From Litchfieldia stipae (lineage in GTDB: Bacteria > Bacillota > Bacilli > Bacillales > Bacillaceae_L), in assembly GCF_014837155.1 (NCBI RefSeq), contig NZ_JACYHA010000003.1, forward strand, positions 124,001-188,000: a stretch of 64,000 nt of DNA, given 5' to 3'. A model generated the notes under the pieces. That model made no database searches and was not told the DNA's origin. It was given only the letters and a program-made list of their open reading frames with translations. A program made the translations under genes and the position numbers. This document shows, one piece after another, positions 45,506-53,831 of this stretch. Each line of letters begins with the position of its first letter. The stretch's first letter is position 1.

Positions 45506-47554
45506 TTAGTCTAATTTTTCACCACTAATAATTCCCGATTGATTGATATATGACCTTAAATAGCCATACTCTGGATGCTCCCAGAAAACCGTAGAATTAA
45601 TTAATTTGCTAGCATCTTCCCTAGCTACTTCCAAGGCTCGATAATCATGAACCATATCAGCGACTTTGAATTCAGGCATTCCACTTTGTTTCCTACCAAA
45701 GAAATCACCTGGTCCTCTTAATTCTAAATCTTTTTCAGATAAAACAAACCCATCATTTGTTTCAGTCATTATTCTCATTCTTTCTTTACCTACCTCAGAT
45801 TTAGGGTCGGCAAGCAAAATACAATAGGATTGCTCACTCCCTCTTCCTACTCGGCCACGCAATTGATGTAACTGTGATAAACCAAAACGCTCTGCATCAT
45901 AGATGACCATAATTGTCGCATTTGGCACATTCACTCCAACCTCAACAACTGTTGTTGATACGAGTAATTGAACCTCATTATCGCTAAAGCTCTTCATCAC
46001 ACTTTCTTTTTCATCCGAGGACAGTCGTCCATGCATTAAGCCAATATTCCATTTCCCTTGAAAATGTAAAGAAAGCATACTGTGTACATCAATAGCATTT
46101 TGAACATCGAGTTTTTCTGATTCTTCAATAAGAGGACAAATCACATAAGCTTGTCTCCCTTTTGAAAGCTCTTTTTCAATAAAGTTAATAATTCGATCTA
46201 ACATATTGTGTTTAGCCCAATAGGTTTCGATTGATTTACGACCAGCTGGTAGCTCATCAATAATGGAAACGTCCATTTCACCAAAAACTGTGATGGCTAA
46301 CGTTCGTGGAATAGGGGTCGCTGTCATAAATAGTACATCAGGATTTTCTCCTTTTTCTCTAAGTACTTTTCTTTGCGCTACCCCAAAACGGTGCTGTTCG
46401 TCTGTGATTACAAGACCAAGCTTTTTGAACACCACTTCATCCTGGATAAGGGCATGTGTCCCTACTAAAATGTGGACTTGGCCAGACTCTAAACGCGCTA
46501 AAATTTCTTTTCTCTTTTTCCCTTTAACTGAGCTCGTTAATAATTCAACACAAACATCCGTATTTGAAAACAACCCTTTTAATGAATGGGCATGCTGCTC
46601 AGCTAATATTTCTGTTGGAACCATTAGCGCACCTTGAGAATCAGCTAAAAACGCAGCATATAAAGCAATAGCTGCAACAACAGTTTTCCCAGATCCTACG
46701 TCTCCTTGTAGTAATCGATTCATCCGATAAGGGGATTGAAGGTCCTGTATTATTTCATCCCTTACTCTTTCTTGAGCTTTTGTTAATGGAAACGGAAGAT
46801 GATCAATAAATTGTTGCAATTTACTCGCATCAAAACGATGCTCAATACCTGCGCTTGACTCTCTTTCAAACTTTCGTAAAGCTTGCATCTTAAGTTGGAA
46901 TAATAGAAACTCTTCATAAACAAACCGTCTACGCGCTTGTTTTAACTCCTGATGATTTGCAGGAAAATGCATAATTCGAAGGGCTTCTTGTTTTGAAAGA
47001 AGTTTGTACTTTTGAAGTAATGACAATGGTAAGTTCTCACAGATTTGATCACCATATTGATTTAAAGCAATCGTAATAAACCTACGCATTCCTTTAACAG
47101 ATATGTCCCCTTTAATAGAATAGACAGGTTCAATTGATTGTTGCCTTATCTGTGGACCAACATGTAATTCATTCACTGTAATTGTTTGACGATGTTGATC
47201 CCATTTACCAGTTATTGTGACTGTTTCGTGAAGCGAAATCTTATTTTTTAAATATGGTTGATTAAAACAAATCGCATTAATGAGATATCTGCCAATAAGC
47301 ACCCGAAACGTAAGACGAGACTTCTTCCTTCCAAAATAAGAGAGTAATGGAGCTGTATGAATCTGCCCTTCTACAGTTACTCTCTCCTCATGTTTTACTT
47401 CAGCTAAGTCCCGTAATTGATAATCCTCATAACGGTACGGCAAATATTCGATTAAATCGCCAATTGTATAAATGTTCATTTCACCTAACAGCGTGGATGT
47501 TTCTTCACCAATTCCTTTGATATCGCCGACTGGTTGTCTTAGTACATTTTTCAC
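45506..47554 (-). CDS. recG: ATP-dependent DNA helicase RecG
   Basis: RecG regresses stalled replication forks. The 682-residue product has an N-terminal wedge OB domain (VTVEGQIHTAPLLSYFGRK), helicase motifs LLQGDVGSGKTVVAAIALYA, MVPTEILAEQHAHSL, ITDEQHRFGVAQR and FMTATPIPRT, and the C-terminal QLRGRVGRGSEQSYCILL. The start is GTG 47552-47554, which lacks a strong binding site and is probably coupled to sdaAA, whose stop is 1 bp away. Confidence 0.97.
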   Translation of the reverse strand: MKNVLRQPVGDIKGIGEETSTLLGEMNIYTIGDLIEYLPYRYEDYQLRDLAEVKHEERVTVEGQIHTAPLLSYFGRKKSRLTFRVLIGRYLINAICFNQPYLKNKISLHETVTITGKWDQHRQTITVNELHVGPQIRQQSIEPVYSIKGDISVKGMRRFITIALNQYGDQICENLPLSLLQKYKLLSKQEALRIMHFPANHQELKQARRRFVYEEFLLFQLKMQALRKFERESSAGIEHRFDASKLQQFIDHLPFPLTKAQERVRDEIIQDLQSPYRMNRLLQGDVGSGKTVVAAIALYAAFLADSQGALMVPTEILAEQHAHSLKGLFSNTDVCVELLTSSVKGKKRKEILARLESGQVHILVGTHALIQDEVVFKKLGLVITDEQHRFGVAQRKVLREKGENPDVLFMTATPIPRTLAITVFGEMDVSIIDELPAGRKSIETYWAKHNMLDRIINFIEKELSKGRQAYVICPLIEESEKLDVQNAIDVHSMLSLHFQGKWNIGLMHGRLSSDEKESVMKSFSDNEVQLLVSTTVVEVGVNVPNATIMVIYDAERFGLSQLHQLRGRVGRGSEQSYCILLADPKSEVGKERMRIMTETNDGFVLSEKDLELRGPGDFFGRKQSGMPEFKVADMVHDYRALEVAREDASKLINSTVFWEHPEYGYLRSYINQSGIISGEKLD

Positions 47555-47555
47555 T

Positions 47556-48437
47556 TTATTTATTAAGCGTCATCCCAAATATCTTCGCTTCTAGCTCACG
47601 TGCTGTTGGGGTTGCCGCCAAACCTCCCTGTGCAGTTTCTTTTAAAGCTGTTGGCATCGTTTGACCAATTCTATACATAGCATCAATCACTTCATCACAT
47701 GGTATTCTACTCGTAATACCAGCTAATGCCATATCTGCTGCAACCATCGCATTTGCTGCACCCATCGCATTTCTCTTCACACATGGCACTTCAACTAAGC
47801 CTGCAACTGGATCACAAACTAAACCTAACATATTTTTCAGAGTGATTGCCATTGCTTCTGCAGATTGACTTGGTGTTCCCCCAGCCATTTCTACAACTGC
47901 AGCTGCCGCCATTCCTGCTGCAGACCCTACTTCAGCTTGACATCCACCAGCAGCTCCAGAAATACTAGCATTATTTGCAACTACAAAGCCGAATGCTCCT
48001 GCCGTAAATAAAAATTCAATCATTTGTTCTTTTGTTGGATTTAATTTTTCTTTTAAGGCAAACAAGGTTCCAGGAACAACACCAGCTGAACCTGCAGTAG
48101 GTGTCGCACAAATCGTCCCCATAGCTGCATTTACTTCATTTGTAGCAACAGCGTTACTAACAGCATGAAGGAGTGTTTCCCCTGATAGAAAGTTCCCTTT
48201 CTGGATATATTTCTGCATTAAGACAGCGTCACCACCAGTTAATCCAGAATTGGACATCACTCCAGCTAAACCTTTTTCGACCGCTTGCTCCATAATGGTT
48301 AAATTAAATTCCATTTGTTGAATGATCTGCTCTCTTGATTTCCCTGTTACTTCAACTTCCTGAGCAATCATTACTTCTGATATTTTTATATTTTGACTTT
48401 CTGCTAGATTGACTAGCTCCTTGACATTACGAAACAT
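47556..48437 (-). CDS. sdaAA: L-serine dehydratase, alpha subunit SdaAA
   Basis: SdaAA with SdaAB forms an iron-sulfur L-serine deaminase that yields pyruvate and ammonia. The 293-residue product contains ATNEVNAAMGTICATPTAGS, GAAGGCQAEVGSAAGMAAAA, and LGLVCDPVAGLVEVPCVKRN; the Cys residues in GTICATP, GGCQAE and LVCDPV are candidate cluster ligands. The start is MFRNVKEL, ATG 48435-48437, with AGGAGGGG upstream. An ATG two codons earlier abuts that site. Confidence 0.96.
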   Translation of the reverse strand: MFRNVKELVNLAESQNIKISEVMIAQEVEVTGKSREQIIQQMEFNLTIMEQAVEKGLAGVMSNSGLTGGDAVLMQKYIQKGNFLSGETLLHAVSNAVATNEVNAAMGTICATPTAGSAGVVPGTLFALKEKLNPTKEQMIEFLFTAGAFGFVVANNASISGAAGGCQAEVGSAAGMAAAAVVEMAGGTPSQSAEAMAITLKNMLGLVCDPVAGLVEVPCVKRNAMGAANAMVAADMALAGITSRIPCDEVIDAMYRIGQTMPTALKETAQGGLAATPTARELEAKIFGMTLNK

Positions 48438-48477
48438 AGCCATCCCCTCCTTGTATTTCTAAAGATGCAATATAATA

Positions 48478-49140
48478 TTAATCCACAATTCTAGTAACCT
48501 GAATGATATTCGGCAGGATGGAAAGCTCGTCTATAACCTTTTGATCAATATTTTGATCAACCTCAATGGTCATAAGCGCTTGTTTCCCTACTTCCTTTCG
48601 GGAAACCTCCATATGTCCAATATTGATTGTATATTTAGCTAATACATTAGCGACTGCAGCAATTGCACCATATTTGTCATTATGAACCACTAATAATGCG
48701 GGATGGTTACCTGATAGTTTTAGTAAAAAGCCATTTAACTCTGTAATTTCTATTTTACCACCACCAATTGAAATGCCAACTAATTCAAGCTCACCCTTAT
48801 CATCACCGATGTACACTCTTGCTGTATTCGGATGATCTGTAACTGCCTCTTCTTCTCTTATTTCAATTTCGATGCCAGAATTAGAGGCAATTTCAAGGGA
48901 TGTTTTGATTCTTTCATCAAAAGTATCAAAATCCAGCAATCCACCTACGATTGCAATATCAGTTCCATGCCCCTTATACGTACTAGCAAAGGAACCATAA
49001 AATGAAATCTTTGCCCATTTTGGCTCTCTTCCAAATAAACTACGAGCCACACGTCCGATACGAGCCGCTCCTGCTGTATGAGAACTTGATGGACCAATCA
49101 TGACTGGACCAATGATATCAAAGACACTTTTATATTTCAT
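48478..49140 (-). CDS. sdaAB: L-serine dehydratase, beta subunit SdaAB
   Basis: This is the partner of SdaAA. The 220-residue product has KYKSVFDIIGPVMIGPSSSH with TAGAARIGRVARSLFG in the N-terminal domain and a C-terminal ACT domain (ALLVVHNDKYGAIAAVANVL). The start is ATG 49138-49140, with GGAGGGAAAGTGAG upstream. The frame extends 23 codons further, which is unlikely to be translated. Confidence 0.96.
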   Translation of the reverse strand: MKYKSVFDIIGPVMIGPSSSHTAGAARIGRVARSLFGREPKWAKISFYGSFASTYKGHGTDIAIVGGLLDFDTFDERIKTSLEIASNSGIEIEIREEEAVTDHPNTARVYIGDDKGELELVGISIGGGKIEITELNGFLLKLSGNHPALLVVHNDKYGAIAAVANVLAKYTINIGHMEVSRKEVGKQALMTIEVDQNIDQKVIDELSILPNIIQVTRIVD

Positions 49141-49187
49141 CTCACTTTCCCTCCTCGTAACAAGACATTTATCCTCTATTAAACAGT

Positions 49188-49219
49188 GAAATAGAAGGGA
49201 ACATACCATCCCTTCTATT
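49188..49219 (-). terminator. Hairpin after fakA
   Basis: AATAGAAGGGA / TCCCTTCTATT around an 8-nt loop lies 9 bp after the fakA stop. It is followed by TCACTGTTTAAT on the minus strand, with no clear T run. It probably reduces rather than stops readthrough into sdaAB. Confidence 0.55.
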
Positions 49220-49227
49220 CATTAGTC

Positions 49228-50910
49228 TTATTCAATTGAGAAAATAAAGTTGTATAATGGTTGATTTCCATTATGAATTTCTATTTCAATATCCTCGTAT
49301 TTGTCTTCAATGTACTCAACTAAAAGTTCAACTTCTTCTTCAGTAGTTTCTTGACCAACAAGGACTGTTAATATTTCATCATCTTCTTCAAGCATAATAT
49401 CTAATAAGTTCTTTGCTACTTCAACTTTTTCTTTGTCTGTTGTAACAATCTTTCCTTCTGAGATACCCATGAAATCATCTTTAGTAATTTCAATTCCATC
49501 AATATTTGTATTACGAACAGCATAAGTAATTTGTCCAGTCTTTACATGTGATAAAGCAGCATCCATCATCGCTTTATTCTGCTCAATATCACTTGCTGGA
49601 TTAAAGGCTAACATCGCTGCCATTCCTTGAGGTACAGTCTTTGATGGAATAACTACAACATTCCCATCTGCCACAGATGCAGCTTGCTCAGCAGCCATAA
49701 TAATGTTCTTATTATTTGGTAAGATGAAGACTTTTTCAGCATGTATTTCTTCAATTGCTTTCAAGATATCCTCTGTGCTTGGATTCATTGTTTGGCCACC
49801 TTCAATGACCGCATGCGCACCTAAGCTTTTAAACATATCCGAAATACCAGAACCCATTGCTACTGTTACAATCCCATAAGGTTGTTTCTCCTTATTTACA
49901 GATGCTTTAGGAGTTTCTTCAGTGTATTCGTTTTCTTCAAATAGGAGGTTGCTATGCTGCTCTCTCATGTTTTCAATTTTCATGTTAATGAGACTACCAT
50001 AGCGCTGTCCGTATGAAAGAACATTTCCTGGATGCTCTGCATGAATATGAACTTTTACAAGCTCCTCATCGGCAATGACTAATAAAGAATCCCCATGCTG
50101 ACTCAAATCTTGACGGAATGTATCTTCATTAAAAGGAGATTTTAGTTTTGCTGGATCAAGCTTCACCATAAATTCAGTACAGTAACCAAATTCGATATCT
50201 TCTGTATTGATATGACTTTGAACATTGCGATGGTGCTCAGCACTTACTAGATCTTTAAGTGAAGGCATCTTAGATTGATTATCAGGAAGTTCTTCTCCCT
50301 TTAATTCAGCTAAGAATCCCTCATAAACAAATAGTAAACCTTGACCACCACTATCAACGACTCCAACCTCTTTTAATACAGGTAATAAATCTGGAGTACG
50401 GTTAAGAGAGCTTTGAGCCTCTTTCACAACTTCAGTCATTAATTTCACAATGTCTTTTTCATTTTCAGAAACAGCAACAGCGTGTTTTCCAGCATCTTTT
50501 GCAACTGTCAGGATTGTACCCTCAACAGGCTTCATAACAGCTTTATATGCTGTTTTAACTCCTGCATCTAAAGCCAATGCAAAATCACGGGCATCAATCG
50601 TCTCTTTTGATTCAATCGCTTTAGAGAATCCTCTAAATAACTGAGATAAGATAACACCAGAATTTCCTCTTGCTCCCATTAGCAAACCTTTTGCAAGAGC
50701 AGATCCAACTTTCCCAACATGAGTTGAAACGTTGTTTTTCACTTCTTTAGCACCAGATGTCATTGATAAATTCATGTTCGTACCAGTATCACCATCTGGA
50801 ACTGGGAAAACGTTTAAAGAATCAACCAATTTAGCATTGTTTGATAAATAAGCAGAACCTTTAATAATCATTTCTGCAAAACGCTTCCCATCTAAACTTG
50901 TAATAGACAC
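49228..50910 (-). CDS. fakA: Fatty acid kinase subunit FakA (YloV), DhaL domain
   Basis: FakA phosphorylates fatty acids bound to FakB for incorporation into phospholipid. The 560-residue protein has an N-terminal DhaL-type ATP-binding domain (FPVPDGDTGTNMNLSMTSGA, KGLLMGARGNSGVILSQLFR), a middle domain (GYCTEFMVKLDP, HIHAEHPGNVLSYG) and a C-terminal domain with PNNKNIIMAAEQAA. The start is GTG 50908-50910 with GAGGAAAAAGTCT upstream. It pairs with the asp23-like gene. Confidence 0.95.
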   Translation of the reverse strand: MSITSLDGKRFAEMIIKGSAYLSNNAKLVDSLNVFPVPDGDTGTNMNLSMTSGAKEVKNNVSTHVGKVGSALAKGLLMGARGNSGVILSQLFRGFSKAIESKETIDARDFALALDAGVKTAYKAVMKPVEGTILTVAKDAGKHAVAVSENEKDIVKLMTEVVKEAQSSLNRTPDLLPVLKEVGVVDSGGQGLLFVYEGFLAELKGEELPDNQSKMPSLKDLVSAEHHRNVQSHINTEDIEFGYCTEFMVKLDPAKLKSPFNEDTFRQDLSQHGDSLLVIADEELVKVHIHAEHPGNVLSYGQRYGSLINMKIENMREQHSNLLFEENEYTEETPKASVNKEKQPYGIVTVAMGSGISDMFKSLGAHAVIEGGQTMNPSTEDILKAIEEIHAEKVFILPNNKNIIMAAEQAASVADGNVVVIPSKTVPQGMAAMLAFNPASDIEQNKAMMDAALSHVKTGQITYAVRNTNIDGIEITKDDFMGISEGKIVTTDKEKVEVAKNLLDIMLEEDDEILTVLVGQETTEEEVELLVEYIEDKYEDIEIEIHNGNQPLYNFIFSIE

Positions 50911-50927
50911 AGACTTTTTCCTCCTCT

Positions 50928-51290
50928 TTACGGGTTCGTCACACGAACACCTTGCACGAAAATATTAACCGAATCTACAGCTAGTCCTACAGTTTGGTTT
51001 AATGTATATTTCACCTTTGTTTGAACATTGTGGGCAACCTCTGAAATTTTCGTACCGTAGCTAACTATAATATACATGTCAATATGTACTTCATCATTTT
51101 CCTGACGTACTATGATACCACGTTTGAAATTTTCTTTCCTCAAAATTTCAGTAATTCCATCTTTAATTTGATTCTTTGAAGCCATTCCAATAATACCGTA
51201 ATTCTCAATTGCAGCTCCTCCGGCAATTGTTGCAATTACTTCTGTTGATATATCAATTTGTCCGTACTTCGTCTTTAATTCGATGGACAT
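50928..51290 (-). CDS. yloU: Asp23/Gls24 family protein (YloU)
   Basis: This 120-residue protein (MSIELKTKYGQIDISTEVIA, AAIENYGIIGMASKNQIKDG, VKYTLNQTVGLAVDSVNIFV) belongs to the Asp23/DUF322 family of membrane-linked envelope-stress proteins. Coupling with fakA is widely conserved, but its function is not defined. The start is ATG 51288-51290, with AAGGGGGGAACTTAT upstream. It is divergent from rpmB. Confidence 0.93.
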   Translation of the reverse strand: MSIELKTKYGQIDISTEVIATIAGGAAIENYGIIGMASKNQIKDGITEILRKENFKRGIIVRQENDEVHIDMYIIVSYGTKISEVAHNVQTKVKYTLNQTVGLAVDSVNIFVQGVRVTNP

Positions 51291-51515
51291 ATAAGTTCCC
51301 CCCTTGGTATTGTTCACCTTTGGCTATAGACATTTTACTATAACCGAGCTGTTTTTGAAAGTAATTCCCTTAATTCAAGATTTATTTCACCAATTCTGAA
51401 CAATGATTAAGTGAAAATATAGATGTTCATTTAGCTTATAAATGGATTATCTACTTCTTATTATACAGCATATGATAAAATATATGATATACATTGAAGG
51501 ACAACTGTATAAGTA

Positions 51516-51544
51516 TTGCATTATCAATTTAGGTGTGATAAATT
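51516..51544 (+). promoter_or_regulatory. Candidate promoter of rpmB
   Basis: TTGCAT (51516-51521), a 17-bp spacer and TAAATT (51539-51544) on the plus strand, 72 bp before the rpmB ATG. It lies in the 325-bp divergent gap with yloU (51291-51615), which holds no gene. The yloU promoter could not be assigned with confidence; TTTCAA-N17-TAAAAT near 51330 is a weak candidate. Confidence 0.5.
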
Positions 51545-51615
51545 AGATAAGTGATTTTCATACGTTATCTATGAAAACTGTATGGTTAGTTTTTGCAAGT
51601 AAGGAGGGAAATAAT

Positions 51616-51804
51616 ATGGCACGCAAATGTGTAATTACAGGAAAGAAAACTCGTTCAGGAAATGCTCGTTCACATGCTATGAATGCTAACAAACGTACTT
51701 GGGGTGCAAACCTTCAAAAAGTTCGTATCTTAGTTGATGGGAAACCTAAACGCGTATACGTATCAGCAAGAGCTCTTAAGTCTGGTAAAGTTGAGCGAGT
51801 TTAA
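51616..51804 (+). CDS. rpmB: 50S ribosomal protein L28
   Basis: L28 is a small basic large-subunit protein. The 62-residue product starts [20 protein letters not shown] and contains [20 protein letters not shown]. The start is ATG 51616, with AAGGAGGGAAATAAT upstream. The frame extends 15 codons upstream without a binding site. This is the only plus-strand gene in the window, with its own terminator. Only the N-terminal CxxC-like position keeps one Cys, so it is of the zinc-independent (C-) type. Confidence 0.97.
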   Translation: MARKCVITGKKTRSGNARSHAMNANKRTWGANLQKVRILVDGKPKRVYVSARALKSGKVERV

Positions 51805-51816
51805 TACTATATAAAC

Positions 51817-51848
51817 AAAAAAGAAGTCGCTTGATGCGACTTTTCTTT
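51817..51848 (+). terminator. Terminator after rpmB
   Basis: AAGTCGC / GCGACTT around a 5-nt loop (51824-51842), then TTCTTTAT on the plus strand, with a run of A on the other side. It converges with the spoVM terminator. Confidence 0.88.
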
Positions 51849-51879
51849 ATGTTGAAATTTAATTTTACCTTACATACTT

Positions 51880-51912
51880 AAAAAGTAAAGCACCTTGAGA
51901 AAAGGGTGCTTT
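51880..51912 (-). terminator. Terminator after spoVM
   Basis: AAAGCACC / GGTGCTTT (51887-51912) around a 10-nt loop, followed by ACTTTTT on the minus strand, directly after the spoVM stop. Confidence 0.85.
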
Positions 51913-51915
51913 TTC

Positions 51916-51996
51916 TTATCCTTTTTTGAAAGATCCTAACATCGCACGAACGATACCACCTAAGAACCTCGGTAATTTAATCGTATAAAATTTCAT
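51916..51996 (-). CDS. spoVM: Stage V sporulation protein M, SpoVM
   Basis: SpoVM is a 26-residue amphipathic helix that inserts in the forespore outer membrane, recognises its convex curvature and anchors the SpoIVA coat base. The minus strand reads MKFYTIKLPRFLGGIVRAML then GSFKKG and a TAA stop. Residues 1-9 and the P9-F11 loop match B. subtilis except for K/R and the last residues. GAGGAGGGAAATT precedes the ATG. It sits next to rpmB, as in B. subtilis. The mother-cell sigma-E promoter could not be assigned by eye. Confidence 0.96.
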   Translation of the reverse strand: MKFYTIKLPRFLGGIVRAMLGSFKKG

Positions 51997-52242
51997 AATT
52001 TCCCTCCTCAATGCAATTTCCACGATCTTTTTTCTAAAGTTTTACAGTTTTAATCTTTATAAGTATATTCAATAAAGAAAAAAGAGTACCATGACAGTTC
52101 ATGCTGTTTTAATTAATTTATTGATAACTGCTTAACACCATTAATATGCTATCATGGATTGAAAAAGTACCTCTATATATAAGTTCATTACTAATACATA
52201 GTGAAGCTAATACTATATTATGACGATAATATTTAAAATATT

Positions 52243-52271
52243 AAAAAAGAGCCATCTAAGATGACTCTTTT
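52243..52271 (-). terminator. Terminator after rpe
   Basis: AAGAGTCATC / GATGGCTCTT (one G-U pair, 3-nt loop) followed by T6 on the minus strand, 9 bp after the rpe stop. Between it and spoVM (51997-52242) I see no gene; the thiN gene found here in B. subtilis is absent. Confidence 0.9.
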
Positions 52272-52279
52272 AGCTGTTC

Positions 52280-52927
52280 TTATTTTCCTCTAATTTTCGA
52301 AATAGCGAGCTCTCTATCCACTTCATTATAAATGGCTGAACCTGCAACTAAAACGGTGGCACCTGCTTCAATACAAAGCTTCGCCGTTTGTTCATTCACT
52401 CCACCATCGACTTCGATTTCAACATTTAATCCTTTTTCTTTAATTATTTGAGCTAATTCCTCTATTTTTGGTAGTACGCCATGAATAAATGATTGTCCAC
52501 CAAAACCAGGATTAACTGTCATAAATAACACCATATCTACTTCATCAATGATATGCTTAATGGTTTCAATTGGCGTAGCTGGGTTTAGAACCACACCAGC
52601 CTTTACTCCAAATGAATGAATTAAATGAATCGTTCGATGAAGATGTCGACAAGCCTCTACATGAACCGTAATATAATCAGCACCTGCTTTTGCAAACTCT
52701 GGAATATAGCGATCAGGCTCTTCAATCATTAAATGAACGTCTAATGGAAGCTTCGTAACAGGTCTAATCGCTTCAACAATTAATGGACCAATTGTAATAT
52801 TAGGGACAAAATGACCATCCATTACATCAACATGAATGAGGTCTGCTCCACTTCGTTCAACATCCTTTATTTCTTCTCCCAATTTCGAAAAATCTGCAGA
52901 AAGTATTGACGGTGCAATTTTCACCAT
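52280..52927 (-). CDS. rpe: Ribulose-phosphate 3-epimerase Rpe
   Basis: Rpe interconverts ribulose-5-phosphate and xylulose-5-phosphate in the pentose phosphate pathway. The 215-residue TIM-barrel starts MVKIAPSILSADFSKLGEEI and has LIHVDVMDGHFVPNITIG, VLFMTVNPGFGGQSFI and VEIEVDGGVNEQTAKLC. It is 5 bp after rsgA and ends at a terminator. Confidence 0.97.
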   Translation of the reverse strand: MVKIAPSILSADFSKLGEEIKDVERSGADLIHVDVMDGHFVPNITIGPLIVEAIRPVTKLPLDVHLMIEEPDRYIPEFAKAGADYITVHVEACRHLHRTIHLIHSFGVKAGVVLNPATPIETIKHIIDEVDMVLFMTVNPGFGGQSFIHGVLPKIEELAQIIKEKGLNVEIEVDGGVNEQTAKLCIEAGATVLVAGSAIYNEVDRELAISKIRGK

Positions 52928-52932
52928 ATAAA

Positions 52933-53817
52933 CTAATACCTCGGCTTTCTGTCTTTTATTTCTTCGATAAACTGAACATAATGATCATATCGATATTGCT
53001 TAATTTCACCTGTTTCCACTTCCTGCTTCACCACACATTTTGGCTCAGACGTATGGGTGCAGCCACGAAATTTGCAGTCTTTACTATACTCCTCAATTTC
53101 TGGGAAACAATAATTTAAATCTTCGACCTCTAACTCTGTGAATTCTAATGAACTAAATCCTGGAGTGTCAGCCACTAATCCTGTCCCAACCTCTATTAAT
53201 TCAACATGACGTGTTGTATGCTTACCTCTTCCTAGGTGAGAAGAAATATTATCAGTCTTTAATCCAAGTTCAGGGCGCAACACATTTAAAAGTGAAGATT
53301 TTCCTACACCTGATTGACCAGCAAATACTGAGATTTTATCTTCAAGTAATGGAAGTAAAACCTGTACCCCTTTACGATCTATTGTTGAAGTAAGAATCAC
53401 TTTATAACCTATCTTCTCATAGTCTTTTGCATATGCATCAATTTCTGCCTTTTTAGCATCCGGCACTAAATCTATTTTGCTAATACAAATAACTGGCTCG
53501 ATATGGTTAGATTCTATTAATACGAGAAATCGATCTAATAATACGGTACTAAAGTCAGGTTCAACTGCTGAGAACACAAGAATTGCTTGATCAACATTTG
53601 CAATAGGTGGCCTAATTAGCTCATTTTTCCGTTCCTTTACTTCAAGGATATACCCATCAGTTGGGTTCTCAGCTTGATAGACAACTTGGTCACCGACAAG
53701 GGGATTGACTTTATTTTTCCGAAAAACTCCTCTTCCACGACATTGGATAATTTCATGGTCATGATTTAATACATAATAAAAGCCACTTAATGCCTTAATA
53801 ATTTTGCCATCTGGCAT
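52933..53817 (-). CDS. rsgA: Ribosome small-subunit-dependent GTPase RsgA (CpgA)
   Basis: RsgA is a circularly permuted GTPase for 30S maturation. The 294-residue product has an N-terminal OB fold, G4 (ICISKIDLV) before G1 (FAGQSGVGKSSLLN) and G3 (ADTPGFSSLEF), and a C-terminal zinc motif (CKFRGCTHTSEPKCVV). It follows prkC by 14 bp and precedes rpe. Confidence 0.97.
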   Translation of the reverse strand: MPDGKIIKALSGFYYVLNHDHEIIQCRGRGVFRKNKVNPLVGDQVVYQAENPTDGYILEVKERKNELIRPPIANVDQAILVFSAVEPDFSTVLLDRFLVLIESNHIEPVICISKIDLVPDAKKAEIDAYAKDYEKIGYKVILTSTIDRKGVQVLLPLLEDKISVFAGQSGVGKSSLLNVLRPELGLKTDNISSHLGRGKHTTRHVELIEVGTGLVADTPGFSSLEFTELEVEDLNYCFPEIEEYSKDCKFRGCTHTSEPKCVVKQEVETGEIKQYRYDHYVQFIEEIKDRKPRY

Positions 53818-53831
53818 ACTTTCACTCCTTG

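Noticed and set aside
51997-52240. Sigma-E promoter of spoVM
   Set aside because: Candidate -35/-10 pairs on the minus strand did not match both elements with correct spacing.
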